A stretch of DNA of 64,000 bases from positions 1-64,000 of the forward strand of contig NZ_JBOHKS010000262.1 of the NCBI RefSeq assembly GCF_050729195.1. Direction: 5' to 3'. Numbering within the stretch: the first letter of the stretch is position 1; every line of letters begins with the position of its first letter. The notes under the pieces were generated by a model that was given only the letters and a program-made list of their open reading frames with translations, was not told where the DNA came from and did no database searches. The position numbers and the translations under genes were made by a program. Of the stretch, positions 17,441 through 26,314 are shown one piece after another. The DNA is from Hypericibacter sp050729195. Its GTDB lineage: Bacteria; Pseudomonadota; Alphaproteobacteria; Dongiales; Dongiaceae.

Positions 17441-18538
17441 ATGACGGACGCACTCGGTTTTTCTCCGGACCCTGAGGTCCGCTGCCGCGATTTCAAGATC
17501 GGCTGCATCGGCGCCGGCTTCATCATGGCGGACGTTCACCTGGCCTCCTATCACGAGGCGGGTTTCCCGGTGGTGGCGATCGCGTCGCGCACCAAGGCGA
17601 AGGCGACCGACGTCGCCAAGCGCTGGAATATCGGCACCGTCCACGACACGCCCGAGAAGCTGATCGAGGATCCGCGGGTCGAGATCCTCGACATCGCCTA
17701 TCCGCCCCACCAGCAGCCGGACCTGATCCGGCACGCGCTGAAGCAGAAGCATATCAAGGCGATCCTGGCGCAGAAGCCGCTCGCCATGACCTTCGAGGAA
17801 GCCAAGCGCATCGCCGCCGAATGCAAGGCCGCGGGCAAGGTGCTCTCGGTCAACCAGAACATGCGCTTCGACCAGTCGATGCGCGTCCTGAAGCAGATCC
17901 TCGACAAGGGCTCGCTCGGCACGCCGGTGCTCGCCACGATCGAGATGCGGGCGATCCCGCATTGGCAGCCCTTCCTCCACGAATATGACCGCCTGACCCT
18001 GCTCAACATGTCGATCCATCATCTCGACGTGCTGCGCTTCCTGTTCGGCGATCCCAACGACATCTACACGGCCGTCCGGTCCGATCCGCGCACGACCTTT
18101 CCCCATCGCGACGGCATCACCGTCTCCACCATGACCTTCCCCTCGGGCCTCATGGCGGTGTCGATGGAAGATGTGTGGAGCGGTCCGCGCGAAGAGGGCT
18201 ACGAGTCCGACATCTACATCAAATGGCGGGTCGAAGGCACCGAAGGCGTCGCCCAGGGCACCATCGGCTGGCCCGATTATCCGAAGGGGTCGCCCTCGAC
18301 CCTGCGCTACTGCTCGAAGAAGGCGACTGGAGGCAAGTGGGTGCAGCCGACCTGGTCGACCATGTGGTTCCCCAATGCCTTCAAGGGCGTGATGGAGCAG
18401 CTGCAATATGCACTCAAGACCAACACCCGGCCGCTGCTCGAAGGCCAGGACAATGTGAAGACCATGGCCCTGATCGAAGCCGGCTATCGCTCGATGGCCG
18501 AGCGCCGCGCCGTGCGCCTCGACGAATTTCCCATCTGA
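17441..18538 (+). CDS. Gfo/Idh/MocA-family oxidoreductase
   Basis: A 365-residue NAD(P)-dependent sugar or cyclitol dehydrogenase. The Rossmann motif GCIGAGFI is at about residues 15-22, the variant EKP motif reads AQKPLA near 110, and NMSIHHLDVLRFLFG near 188-202 carries the catalytic-type histidine pair. The usual glutamate before KP is replaced by glutamine, a known variation whose effect I cannot judge. It lies directly after the importer genes with a strong AGGAGAGAGG ribosome site, and is followed by an isomerase-fold gene. The set suggests first oxidation of an imported sugar or inositol-like compound in the cytoplasm. Confidence 0.88.
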   Translation: MTDALGFSPDPEVRCRDFKIGCIGAGFIMADVHLASYHEAGFPVVAIASRTKAKATDVAKRWNIGTVHDTPEKLIEDPRVEILDIAYPPHQQPDLIRHALKQKHIKAILAQKPLAMTFEEAKRIAAECKAAGKVLSVNQNMRFDQSMRVLKQILDKGSLGTPVLATIEMRAIPHWQPFLHEYDRLTLLNMSIHHLDVLRFLFGDPNDIYTAVRSDPRTTFPHRDGITVSTMTFPSGLMAVSMEDVWSGPREEGYESDIYIKWRVEGTEGVAQGTIGWPDYPKGSPSTLRYCSKKATGGKWVQPTWSTMWFPNAFKGVMEQLQYALKTNTRPLLEGQDNVKTMALIEAGYRSMAERRAVRLDEFPI

Positions 18539-18567
18539 ACCGCACCATCATCGGAGGAGGATAACCC

Positions 18568-19476
18568 ATGATCCAGGTCGGTATTTTCTCAGGATACTTC
18601 CCCTACACGTTGAAAGAGCAGGCCCAAAAGATCAGGGCGCACGGCTTCAACACGGTGCAGCTCGATCTGGCGTTCAAGGACATCGACTTCTCGACGCCCG
18701 AATCGATCACCAAGGAAAAGGCCAAGACCGTTCGCGAGACTTTCCGCGATCATGATCTGCCGGTCTGCTGCATTTCGGGTTACACCAACATCGTGCATCC
18801 CAATCCGGCCGAGCGGAAGAAGCGCCTCGACTATCTCAAGGCGATCATCCGCAATGCGCGCCATTTCGGCTCGCCCTATGTCATCTCCGAGACCGGTACC
18901 TTCAACACGGAATCCGACTGGGTCGCGCATCCGAAGAACAAGACCGAGGAAGGCTTCCAGGAATGCAAAGCCGTGGTCAAGGAGCTGTCGCAGATCGCCT
19001 ATGACCATGGTGCGATGTTCCTGCTCGAGACCTATGTGAACAATGTGGTGGGCTCGGTCGAGGAGACGGTCCGCCTGTTCGCCGAGGTCGATCACCCGGG
19101 CCTTGGCTTGCTGATGGATCCGACCAACTACTTCGAGTCTCACAACATCGATAAGATGGACGGGGTCTTGAAGCAGATGTTCGACACGCTTGCCGACAAG
19201 ATCCGCATCTCCCATGCCAAGGACGTGAAGCGCTCGGGCGGCGACAAGTCCGAGAAGCATGCCGACATCGACGCCTCGGAATCGCACACCTTCCGCGGCG
19301 TCGGCGAGATCGAGCTGCCGGCCCCGGGGCTAGGCTCGCTGAATTACGACTATTATCTCAAGCGCCTCAGCGAGAAGCATCCGAACATCCCGATCATCAT
19401 CGAGCATCTCGACGAGACGGATGTGCCGCGGGCGAAGAAGTTCATCGACGGTCGCCTGCGCGCCAACGGCGTCTGA
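18568..19476 (+). CDS. Sugar phosphate isomerase/epimerase family TIM barrel
   Basis: A 302-residue member of the xylose-isomerase-like/AP-endonuclease-2 barrel family. Candidate metal ligands are the glutamate in YVISETGTF near residue 112, the glutamate in FLLETY near 155, the LLMDPTNYF segment near 190, the histidine in RISHAKD near 216, and the glutamate in IIIEHLDE near 280. Related proteins act as 3-dehydro-sugar isomerases, hexulose epimerases or inosose dehydratases (IolE). Paired with a Gfo/Idh/MocA dehydrogenase it may convert the keto sugar. ATG 18568 follows GGAGGAGG. Confidence 0.85.
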   Translation: MIQVGIFSGYFPYTLKEQAQKIRAHGFNTVQLDLAFKDIDFSTPESITKEKAKTVRETFRDHDLPVCCISGYTNIVHPNPAERKKRLDYLKAIIRNARHFGSPYVISETGTFNTESDWVAHPKNKTEEGFQECKAVVKELSQIAYDHGAMFLLETYVNNVVGSVEETVRLFAEVDHPGLGLLMDPTNYFESHNIDKMDGVLKQMFDTLADKIRISHAKDVKRSGGDKSEKHADIDASESHTFRGVGEIELPAPGLGSLNYDYYLKRLSEKHPNIPIIIEHLDETDVPRAKKFIDGRLRANGV

Positions 19477-19492
19477 TCGAGAGAAAGCGGCG

Positions 19493-19521
19493 GAGGCCGG
19501 CATCGCCGCGATGCCGGCCTC
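19493..19521 (+). terminator. Perfect intra-operon hairpin, no T-run
   Basis: GAGGCCGGCATCG at 19493-19505 pairs with 19509-19521 over 13 bp with a three-base loop. There is no T-run after it, so it may stabilise the upstream mRNA or cause only weak termination between the isomerase and epimerase-like genes. Confidence 0.55.
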
Positions 19522-19571
19522 GCAGCCGTTTCGCGCGGCCAAAGACTGGAACAGGCTTTCGAGGTTTGATC

Positions 19572-20783
19572 ATGGTGCAGCTTTTCGGCCGCTCCTATAC
19601 CCGCCGCGAGGTGGCGGCCCATGCCGGTATGCTGTCGCAGTTCGCCGGCGTGCGGCTGATGACATTGGGCGACGGCGTCGAGCGCGGCATTCGCATGCTC
19701 GAGTTCCGCACCGGCTCGGGGCTGCGCTTCACCGTGCTGCTCGACCGCGCCTTCGACGTGGCCGATTGCGAATATAAGGGCCAGGCCATCGGCTGGAACT
19801 CGCCCAGCGGTTTTCGCCATCCGGGCCTCCATGAGTATGAAGGGGAGGGCGGGCTGGCCTGGCTGCGTTCCTTCTCGGGTCTGGTCGTGACCTGCGGGCT
19901 CGACCACATCCTCTTCATGCATGAGGACAAATCGGACCATTACCATTACGTCCATCGCAAGTCGGTCAGCAGCTCGATCCATGGCCGCATCTCGACCATT
20001 CCCGGCAAGCTGATCTCCTATGGCGAGCAATGGGACGGCGACGAATGCACCCTGTTCTGCGAGGGCGTGATCCAGCAATCGGCGGTGTTCGGCGAGGATC
20101 TCCATCTGATCCGCCGCATCGAGGCGAAGCTGGGCGCCAGCGAGTTCACGATCCAGGATCGGGTGGTCAATCACGGCTTCTACCGCACGCCGCATATGTT
20201 CTGCTACCACATCAATATCGGCCATCCGGTGCTGTCGGAGGGCTCGCGCTATCTGGCGCCGGTCGCCCATACGGTCTGGGCCGCCCATGCCGACGACTAT
20301 AAGAAGCAGGAAGTCGGCTATCGCCGCTTGCCGGGACCGCGCGCCAATTTCCACGAGCAGGTCTGGCAGCATGCGATGGCGGCCGACGCCGCCGGTCAGA
20401 TTCCGGTCGCCATCGTCAACGACGCGCTGGGGTTGGGCTTCCTGGTCGAGACCAACAAGAACGAGTTTCCCTGCCAGTTCCAATGGCAGAATTTCCAGGA
20501 AGGGCAATATGCGGTCGGCATCGAGCCCTCGACCAACCATGTCTATGGCAAGCCCTTCGCACAGGAGCGGGGCGAGCTGATCTGGCTCGAGCATGGCGAG
20601 GAGAAGCGCTACAGGACCCGCTTCGCCGTCCTCGACGGGGCACAGGCCATCGCAGCCACCGAGAAGCGCATCACGGCCATCGCCACGCAGCCCGACAGCG
20701 ACTATCCGGCGCCGAGCAATCGCTGGGACCCGATCCCCGGTCGGGGCAAACCAGCGCGCCAGACGACGGGAGCCCGGGCATGA
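19572..20783 (+). CDS. DUF4432 / aldose 1-epimerase-like protein
   Basis: A 403-residue galactose-mutarotase-like beta-sandwich protein. Segments such as LLDRAFDVADCEYKGQAIGWNSPSG near residues 58-82, TCGLDH near 105 and the FQWQNF...VGIEPSTNHVYG stretch near 305-325 match the DUF4432 branch of aldose 1-epimerases. It likely equilibrates anomers of the imported sugar or acts on a derivative. I take ATG 19572 because GAGG lies at 19561-19564; an in-frame TTG two codons earlier is less suitable. Its stop overlaps the next start in an ATGA, so it is translationally coupled to the SDR. Confidence 0.85.
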   Translation: MVQLFGRSYTRREVAAHAGMLSQFAGVRLMTLGDGVERGIRMLEFRTGSGLRFTVLLDRAFDVADCEYKGQAIGWNSPSGFRHPGLHEYEGEGGLAWLRSFSGLVVTCGLDHILFMHEDKSDHYHYVHRKSVSSSIHGRISTIPGKLISYGEQWDGDECTLFCEGVIQQSAVFGEDLHLIRRIEAKLGASEFTIQDRVVNHGFYRTPHMFCYHINIGHPVLSEGSRYLAPVAHTVWAAHADDYKKQEVGYRRLPGPRANFHEQVWQHAMAADAAGQIPVAIVNDALGLGFLVETNKNEFPCQFQWQNFQEGQYAVGIEPSTNHVYGKPFAQERGELIWLEHGEEKRYRTRFAVLDGAQAIAATEKRITAIATQPDSDYPAPSNRWDPIPGRGKPARQTTGARA

Positions 20784-21532
20784 CGCTCAAGGGCAAGACC
20801 GTTCTCTATACAGGAGCCGCGGGCGGCCTCGGCCACGACACCTCGCTCGCCATGGCGGCGGCGGGTGCCCGCGTCATTGCGATCGACAGCGATCCGGTCA
20901 AGGCCGAACGGCTTGCCAATTCGGCCAAGCATGTTAGCCCGGGCTCGATCGCCCTGGAAGCGATCGATCTCGGCGACCTCAAGGGCCTCGCGCGCCGGCT
21001 GGACGAGATCGCCAAGCGCGAGGGCGGCTTCGACGTCGTCATCAACAACGCCGCGATCTATCCCTCGAAGCCGTTCGAGGAGTTCACGGTCGAGGAGCAT
21101 CAGGCGGTGCAGCGCGTCAATGTCGATGCCGGGATCGTCTGCGTGCAGGCGGCATTGCCCTACATGAAGCGCAAGGGCTGGGGCCGGATCGTCAATATCT
21201 CGAGCGTGACCTTCTATGGCGGCTGGGCGTTGCTCTCGCCCTATGTCGCCTCGAAGGCGGCGCTGGTGGGGCTGACCCGCGCCTGGGCGCGTGAGTTCGG
21301 GCCGCATGGCATCACCGTCAATGCGATCGCGCCCGGCGCCTTTCCGACCGACGCCGAGAAGATCCATCCCGACCCCGAGGGCTATACCCGCTTCGTGCTG
21401 GACCATCAGTCGCTCAAGCGCCGCGGTTCGGCGACCGACATCGCCAACGCGATCCTGTTCTTCATCTCCGACCAATCCAGCTTCGTCACCGGCCAGACGC
21501 TCAATGTCGATGGCGGCTGGGTGATGCACTAA
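20780..21532 (+). CDS. Short-chain dehydrogenase/reductase (SDR)
   Basis: A 250-residue classical SDR. The cofactor motif TGAAGGLG is at 11-18, NNAA at 89-92, a catalytic-type serine at 142, and YVASK at 155-159 with the catalytic Tyr and Lys. D36 after the second strand (IAIDSD) favours NAD over NADP. The C-terminal VDGGWVMH closes the fold. It lies in the middle of the carbohydrate operon with a 4-bp overlap with the epimerase-like gene and probably oxidises a sugar or sugar-acid hydroxyl. Confidence 0.92.
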   Translation: MTLKGKTVLYTGAAGGLGHDTSLAMAAAGARVIAIDSDPVKAERLANSAKHVSPGSIALEAIDLGDLKGLARRLDEIAKREGGFDVVINNAAIYPSKPFEEFTVEEHQAVQRVNVDAGIVCVQAALPYMKRKGWGRIVNISSVTFYGGWALLSPYVASKAALVGLTRAWAREFGPHGITVNAIAPGAFPTDAEKIHPDPEGYTRFVLDHQSLKRRGSATDIANAILFFISDQSSFVTGQTLNVDGGWVMH

Positions 21533-21558
21533 TCAAGCTCCACGAGGTTTCTTCGATC

Positions 21559-22752
21559 ATGGGTATTCTGACCGGCTATCGCGTTCTCGACTGCTCGATC
21601 GCCATGGCGGGGCCGTTCGCGGCCCAGAGGCTGGGCGATCTGGGCGCCGATGTCGTGAAGGTCGAACCGGTGACGGGCGAATGGCAACGCCATGTCGCGG
21701 CGGGCGGCGCCAAGGGCAATCGCGTCAATGTCTCCTTCCTCTCGCTCAACCGCAACAAGCGCTCGATCGCGGTCGATCTGAAGTCCGAAGACGGCAAGGC
21801 CGTGCTGATGGATCTGGTGCGCACGGCCGACGTGTTCCTGCAGAATTATCGCCCGGGCGTCGCCAAGCGGCTGGGCGTCGATTACGAGAGCCTCTCCAAG
21901 ATCAACCCGAAGCTCATCTATGTCTCGATGTCGGGCTATGGCGAGACCGGTCCCTATATCAACAAGCCGGGCCAGGATCTGGTGCTGCAGGGCATGTCGG
22001 GCGCGATGCTCTCGGCCGGCCGGGAAGGCGAGGCGCCGACACCAGCAGGCCAGTATCTGGTCGATGCCGTGACGGCCTACACAGCCTTCGAAGGTGCGCT
22101 GGCAGCGCTGCTGCATCGCGAGCGTACCGGCGAGGGGCAGTTGGTCACGGTCAACATGCTCGACGCCATCACGACCCTGCAGATGCAGGAGTTGTCGATC
22201 TTCACGGTAGCCGGCAAGCCGCAGTCGCGCTCGGCCGAGCCCCACGCCCATGTCTATATCCGGGCCCCCTATGGCGCCTTCGCCACCAAGGACGGGTCGA
22301 TCATCGTCGCCTTTCCGAGCCTCAAGAAGCTCGGCGGGCTGATCGGCGAGGATTCCTTCCTGACGATGGAGGACGAGACCGATTCCTGGTCCCGCCGCGA
22401 CGAGATCTTCGCCAAGACCCGCGAGCGGCTGAAGACCCGCACCAGCGCCGAATGGCTCGAGCTCTTCGCGGCCAACGATATCTGGGCGGGTCCGGTTTAT
22501 GGCTATGAGGATCTGGTCAAGGATCCGCAGATCAAGCTCAACGGCACCTTCGTCGAATATGACCATCCGACCGAGGGCCATGTGAAGACGCCGGGCTTCC
22601 CGATCAAGTTCTCCAAGACGCCCTCGACGGTCGAGCGCGGGGCGCCGCTCGCGGGCGAGCATACGCGCGAGATCCTGAAGGCCGCCGGCTATGACGATGC
22701 GCGGATCGATGCGCTGATGAAGTCGGGCGCGCTCGCCGAAACCAAAATCTAG
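21559..22752 (+). CDS. CaiB/BaiF family (class III) CoA-transferase
   Basis: A 397-residue family III CoA-transferase. The N-terminal LTGYRVLDCSIAMAGPFAAQRLGDLGADVVKVE-type opening (residues 3-36), QNYRPG near 95 and the LVLQGMSGAMLSAG segment near 140 are all characteristic. The family's catalytic aspartate is expected around 165-180, where QYLVDAVTAYTA (residues 162-173) carries an aspartate. These enzymes move CoA between carboxylic acids. Its presence in a sugar operon, with a crotonase downstream, suggests that a sugar-derived acid is handled as a CoA thioester. Confidence 0.9.
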   Translation: MGILTGYRVLDCSIAMAGPFAAQRLGDLGADVVKVEPVTGEWQRHVAAGGAKGNRVNVSFLSLNRNKRSIAVDLKSEDGKAVLMDLVRTADVFLQNYRPGVAKRLGVDYESLSKINPKLIYVSMSGYGETGPYINKPGQDLVLQGMSGAMLSAGREGEAPTPAGQYLVDAVTAYTAFEGALAALLHRERTGEGQLVTVNMLDAITTLQMQELSIFTVAGKPQSRSAEPHAHVYIRAPYGAFATKDGSIIVAFPSLKKLGGLIGEDSFLTMEDETDSWSRRDEIFAKTRERLKTRTSAEWLELFAANDIWAGPVYGYEDLVKDPQIKLNGTFVEYDHPTEGHVKTPGFPIKFSKTPSTVERGAPLAGEHTREILKAAGYDDARIDALMKSGALAETKI

Positions 22753-22754
22753 CC

Positions 22755-23906
22755 ATGCCGGCCTATCGGGGACTGACCTGGGATCATCCGCGCGGCTACA
22801 AGGCGCTGCAGGCGGCGGCCGCGCGGTTGGACGAGGCGCGCGACGGGCTGACGATCCAGTGGGACCGCCAGCCGCTCGAGGGTTTCGAATCCCATCCGAT
22901 CGACGATCTCTGCCGCCGCTACGACATCGTCGTGCTCGATCATCCCCATATCGGCGAGGCGGTCGCCAAGCGCTGCCTGCAGCCGCTGGAAGCCATCTTC
23001 GCGAGCGACGAGATCGCGGCTTGGGCGCGAGACACGATCGGGCCCTGTCTGACGAGCTATCGCTATGCCGGTTCGCATTGGGCGCTGCCGCTCGATGCGG
23101 CGACGCAGGTGATGGCGCTGCGCCCCGATCTCCTGGATCGCGATCCGCCGGCGAGCTGGGCCGAGGTGGCGGCGCTGCCGGCGAGCATTCCTCTCTGTCT
23201 CTCGCTGGCGGGACCGCATGCGATCCTGAGCCTCATGTCGATCGCAGTCTCGCTGGGCGAGGCCCCGGGTGCTCAAGATCCTCAGCGCTTCCTGTCGCCG
23301 CAGATGGTGGCAGCCGCGCTCGACATCCTGCGGCCCTTGAGCGCGCGCAGCCTGCCGGCCGCCCGCGATCTCAATCCGATCGGGATCCTGAACCGGATGG
23401 CCGCGGGCGACGACTTGGCGCTCTGCCCTCTGGTTTATGGCTATGTGAACTACGCGGCGCCGCGCGATCCCAAGGCCAAACGCGTCGCCTTTCACAACGC
23501 GCCTGCGGCCAAGCCCGCGGGCAGGCCCGGCTCGACCCTCGGCGGCACCGGAATCGCCATCAGCACGCGCTGCCAGGTTTTGCCGGTGCTGCTCGATCAT
23601 CTCCGCTGGCTCATGGGCCCCGAGGCCCAGACCGGTTTCATCCCGGCCCACGAGGGACAACCCAGCCGGCGCGATTCCTGGCAGGATGCGGGCATCAACG
23701 CCGCCTGGGACGATTTCTACAAGAACTGTTTCCGGACGCTGGAACAGGCTTGGGTCCGGCCCCGCTTCGACGGCTATATCGCGTTCCAGACGCAGGCCTC
23801 GGCCCTCCTGCGGGAGGGCCTGAACGAACGGCAGCCTGCCGTCGGCATTGCCGGCAGGTTACAGAGTTGCTACGCCGCCTTGCGCCCGACAGGCGCCGAA
23901 CTTTGA
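22755..23906 (+). CDS. Solute-binding-protein-like protein without signal peptide
   Basis: A 383-residue protein that resembles the mature part of a family 1 extracellular solute-binding protein: a YRGLTWDHPRGY opening, a VVLDHPHIGEAV hinge-like segment near residue 58, a HWALPLDAATQVMALRPDLL stretch near 95-115 typical of such lobes, and a GGTGIAIS segment near 263. There is no signal sequence, and none can be hidden upstream because the start lies two bases after the CoA-transferase stop. It should therefore be cytoplasmic. Its place between two CoA-enzyme genes rather than beside the permeases is unusual. It could be an intracellular ligand carrier or sensor, or have become an enzyme. Function unknown. 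Confidence 0.75.
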   Translation: MPAYRGLTWDHPRGYKALQAAAARLDEARDGLTIQWDRQPLEGFESHPIDDLCRRYDIVVLDHPHIGEAVAKRCLQPLEAIFASDEIAAWARDTIGPCLTSYRYAGSHWALPLDAATQVMALRPDLLDRDPPASWAEVAALPASIPLCLSLAGPHAILSLMSIAVSLGEAPGAQDPQRFLSPQMVAAALDILRPLSARSLPAARDLNPIGILNRMAAGDDLALCPLVYGYVNYAAPRDPKAKRVAFHNAPAAKPAGRPGSTLGGTGIAISTRCQVLPVLLDHLRWLMGPEAQTGFIPAHEGQPSRRDSWQDAGINAAWDDFYKNCFRTLEQAWVRPRFDGYIAFQTQASALLREGLNERQPAVGIAGRLQSCYAALRPTGAEL

Positions 23907-23915
23907 GGTTGGACG

Positions 23916-24686
23916 ATGGACGAGAACATCCTCTGCACGGTCGAGAACCAGATCGCGACCATCACGCTGAACCGGCCGGCGAAGCTCAATGCCATGACGC
24001 CGGAGATGATCCAGTCGATCATCGAGGCGATCGAGCGCTGCAATCGCGACGACACTGTGCGCGTCGTGATCGTGACCGGAGCGGGGGAGAAATCCTTCTG
24101 CGCCGGATCCGACATCCGCGAGCTCGACACCTATCCGACGCCCTGGGCCTTCCGCTCGCGCCCCGATTATTGCGACGCCGTGCGCAAGCTGGTGAAGCCC
24201 TCGATCGCGGCGGTCAATGGCTATGCCTTTGGCGGCGGGCTCGAGACCGCGATGAGCTGCGACATCCGCATCTGCTCGCCCAATGCGCGGTTCGCGGCGC
24301 CCGAGATCAAGCTGGGCTGGATCGGCGGCGGCGGCATGGCGGTCAATCTCGCCCATGCGGTCGGGCCCTCGAACGCGGCCCTCATGATCATGACTGGCGA
24401 TCCGATCGAGGCCGAGAAAGCGCTGGCCTGGGGCCTGGTGAGCGAGGTCGTGGCTTCGGACAAGCTGATGGACCGGGCGCGCGAGATCGCCGGCGCCATC
24501 GCGGCGCGGGCGCCGATCGCGGCCGAGACCGCCAAGCTCAATCTGCGCGCGGCCTTCTCGATGCCGCTCGACAAGGCGATCGAGTATGAGCGCGACCTCC
24601 AGACCGTCTGTTTCGCGACCGAGGACGCGATGGAAGGCCGCCAAGCCTTCAAGGAAAAGCGCGCGCCCGTCTTCAAGCGCCGCTGA
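23916..24686 (+). CDS. Enoyl-CoA hydratase/isomerase (crotonase) family
   Basis: A 256-residue crotonase-fold protein. The first oxyanion-hole loop is FCAGSDIREL near 66-75 and the second NGYAFGGGLE near 100-109. The glutamate of PEIKLG near 130 corresponds to the first catalytic Glu of crotonase, but the second (Glu164 in rat crotonase) appears to be a leucine in ALMIMTG. That pattern favours an isomerase, hydrolase, decarboxylase or other reaction over plain hydration. It lies in the carbohydrate operon after the CoA-transferase and binding-protein-like genes. ATG 23916 follows GAGGTTGGA. Confidence 0.87.
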   Translation: MDENILCTVENQIATITLNRPAKLNAMTPEMIQSIIEAIERCNRDDTVRVVIVTGAGEKSFCAGSDIRELDTYPTPWAFRSRPDYCDAVRKLVKPSIAAVNGYAFGGGLETAMSCDIRICSPNARFAAPEIKLGWIGGGGMAVNLAHAVGPSNAALMIMTGDPIEAEKALAWGLVSEVVASDKLMDRAREIAGAIAARAPIAAETAKLNLRAAFSMPLDKAIEYERDLQTVCFATEDAMEGRQAFKEKRAPVFKRR

Positions 24687-24695
24687 GGACCGATC

Positions 24696-25883
24696 ATGAG
24701 CCATCCCTTGCCCTTGGGCCTGTCGGTCGCGACCACCCTGCCGGAGGATGCCCAGTCGGCGACCCTGATCGGGCGCGTCTGGCGGCCCGAGCTCGAAGGG
24801 CCGTCGGTGGTGCGTCTCGAGGGCGAGGCGCTGGTCGATATCACCAAGGATTTCCCGACGGTCTCGCAGCTCTGCGAAGAGAATGATCCGGCCAAGGCCG
24901 CGAAGGCGGCCAAGGGCGAGGGGGTGGGAAGCCTCGCCGATATCCTGGCCAACACCCCGACCGACCGCCAGGACAAGAGCAAGCCCTCGCTGCTGGCGCC
25001 GATCGATCTACAGGCGGTCAAGGCCTCGGGTGTCACCTTCGTGACCTCGCTGATCGAGCGCGTGATCGAGGAACAGGCGCGGGGGGCGCCCGAGCGCGCG
25101 GCTTCGGTCCGGTCCGAGATCCTGGCCGCCATCGGCAGCGACCTTCGGTCCCTGAAGCCGGGATCGCCCGCCGCGGCGACGCTCAAGGCACTGCTCATCA
25201 AGAAGGGCATCTGGTCGCAATATCTGGAGGTCGGGATCGGGCCCGACGCCGAGATCTTCACCAAGGCCCAGCCGATGGCCTCGGTCGGCCATGGTGCCGA
25301 GATCGGCATCCATCCGGGCTCGACCTGGAACAATCCCGAGCCGGAAGTGGTGCTTGCGGTCTCCTCCGATGGCCGCATCGTCGGCGCCACGCTCGGCAAC
25401 GACGTCAATCTGCGCGATTTCGAGGGGCGCTCGGCGCTGCTGCTGGGCAAGGCCAAGGACAACAACGCCTCCTCGGCGATCGGGCCGTTCCTGCGCCTGT
25501 TCGATGGCGGCTTCTCGCTCGACCATGTACGCAAGGCGCATATCGGGCTGCGGGTGGAAGGGCCCAACCAGTTCCGGCTCCAGGGCGGATCCTCGATCTC
25601 GGAGATCAGCCGCGATCCCGAGGAGCTCGTGGAGCAGTTGATCGGCGCCTATCACCAATATCCGGACGGCGTGGTGCTCTATCTCGGCACCATGTTCGCG
25701 CCGATCCAGGACCGGCGCGGGCCGGGGCAGGGCTTCACCCATGAGATCGGCGATATCGTCACGATCTCGACTCCGACCCTGGGCAGCCTGACCAATCGTG
25801 TCACCACCAGCGACAAGGCGCCGGCCTGGCGCTTCGGCACCACGCAGCTGATGCGCAACCTGGCGAAGCGCGGCCTGCTCTAA
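24696..25883 (+). CDS. Fumarylacetoacetate-hydrolase family enzyme (possible 2-keto-3-deoxy-sugar-acid dehydratase)
   Basis: A 395-residue FAH-fold protein. The metal-binding ExE of the family appears in NNPEPEVVLA near residues 210-219 and the core motif GNDVNLRDFEGRSALLLGKAKDNN near 232-255. The length and the second motif resemble FAH proteins that dehydrate 2-keto-3-deoxy-D-arabonate or hydrolyse diketo-deoxy sugar acids, rather than true fumarylacetoacetase. That fits the last step of an oxidative sugar pathway, which is my inference from context. It is the final gene of the operon. A convergent small gene begins seven bases after its stop. Confidence 0.85.
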   Translation: MSHPLPLGLSVATTLPEDAQSATLIGRVWRPELEGPSVVRLEGEALVDITKDFPTVSQLCEENDPAKAAKAAKGEGVGSLADILANTPTDRQDKSKPSLLAPIDLQAVKASGVTFVTSLIERVIEEQARGAPERAASVRSEILAAIGSDLRSLKPGSPAAATLKALLIKKGIWSQYLEVGIGPDAEIFTKAQPMASVGHGAEIGIHPGSTWNNPEPEVVLAVSSDGRIVGATLGNDVNLRDFEGRSALLLGKAKDNNASSAIGPFLRLFDGGFSLDHVRKAHIGLRVEGPNQFRLQGGSSISEISRDPEELVEQLIGAYHQYPDGVVLYLGTMFAPIQDRRGPGQGFTHEIGDIVTISTPTLGSLTNRVTTSDKAPAWRFGTTQLMRNLAKRGLL

Positions 25884-25889
25884 GCGGTC

Positions 25890-26201
25890 TCAGAGGATGC
25901 CGGAATTGAGGGTCAGCTGAGCCAGCCGGTCCAGGGCCTCCGTCAGGCGGGCCAGCAGGAGGGCATCGGGTGGCGCCAGCGGATCGATCCGGGCAAAGGC
26001 CTCGGCGGCGGTGCGGAAGCTGTCGATCATCGGGCCGAGCGCGACCCGATTGCACTCGTCCTGGAGCGCCATCATCGACGCCAGGGCGGTATTGAGCGCC
26101 TGCACGGCGCGGTCGCGTTGGGCGCAGAGCTGGTCGCGATAGAAACCCAGCAACCGGGTCCGACCGGCGTCCAAGGCCGGATGAGTGACGATGTTCGTCA
26201 T
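25890..26201 (-). CDS. Small protein of unknown function next to the chemoreceptor
   Basis: A predicted 103-residue, largely alpha-helical, soluble protein. I recognise no family. Heptad-like leucine/alanine spacing (residues 60-100) suggests a helical bundle. It lies 113 bp downstream of the chemoreceptor gene on the same strand, so it may be an accessory of chemotaxis, but nothing in the sequence shows it. The ATG at 26201 is preceded by two copies of a 13-base segment carrying AGGATCG, the nearer one ending about four bases before the start. A hairpin separates the gene from the chemoreceptor. Confidence 0.55.
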   Translation of the reverse strand: MTNIVTHPALDAGRTRLLGFYRDQLCAQRDRAVQALNTALASMMALQDECNRVALGPMIDSFRTAAEAFARIDPLAPPDALLLARLTEALDRLAQLTLNSGIL

Positions 26202-26206
26202 GGCGA

Positions 26207-26233
26207 CGATCCTGAGATGGCGATCCTGAGATG
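26207..26233 (-). repeat. Tandem duplication of the ribosome-site segment
   Basis: CGATCCTGAGATG occurs at 26207-26219 and again at 26221-26233 (period 14). On the minus strand both copies read CATCTCAGGATCG, so the AGGA Shine-Dalgarno-like motif is doubled before the small gene. Confidence 0.7.
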
Positions 26234-26261
26234 AAGGGCACGATGACAGTGCCGAGGGGCC

Positions 26262-26302
26262 GGAGCGGGTAGGGCCGGGGTTGTGCGGCCCAAGCCCGCT
26301 CC
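26262..26302 (-). terminator. Hairpin after the chemoreceptor gene
   Basis: GGAGCGGG at 26262-26269 pairs with 26295-26302, and an inner GGGCCG/CGGCCC stem continues it. It lies 13 bases past the chemoreceptor stop. There is no T-run in the minus direction, so termination may be partial. Confidence 0.5.
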
Positions 26303-26314
26303 GTTTCCTTGGCG

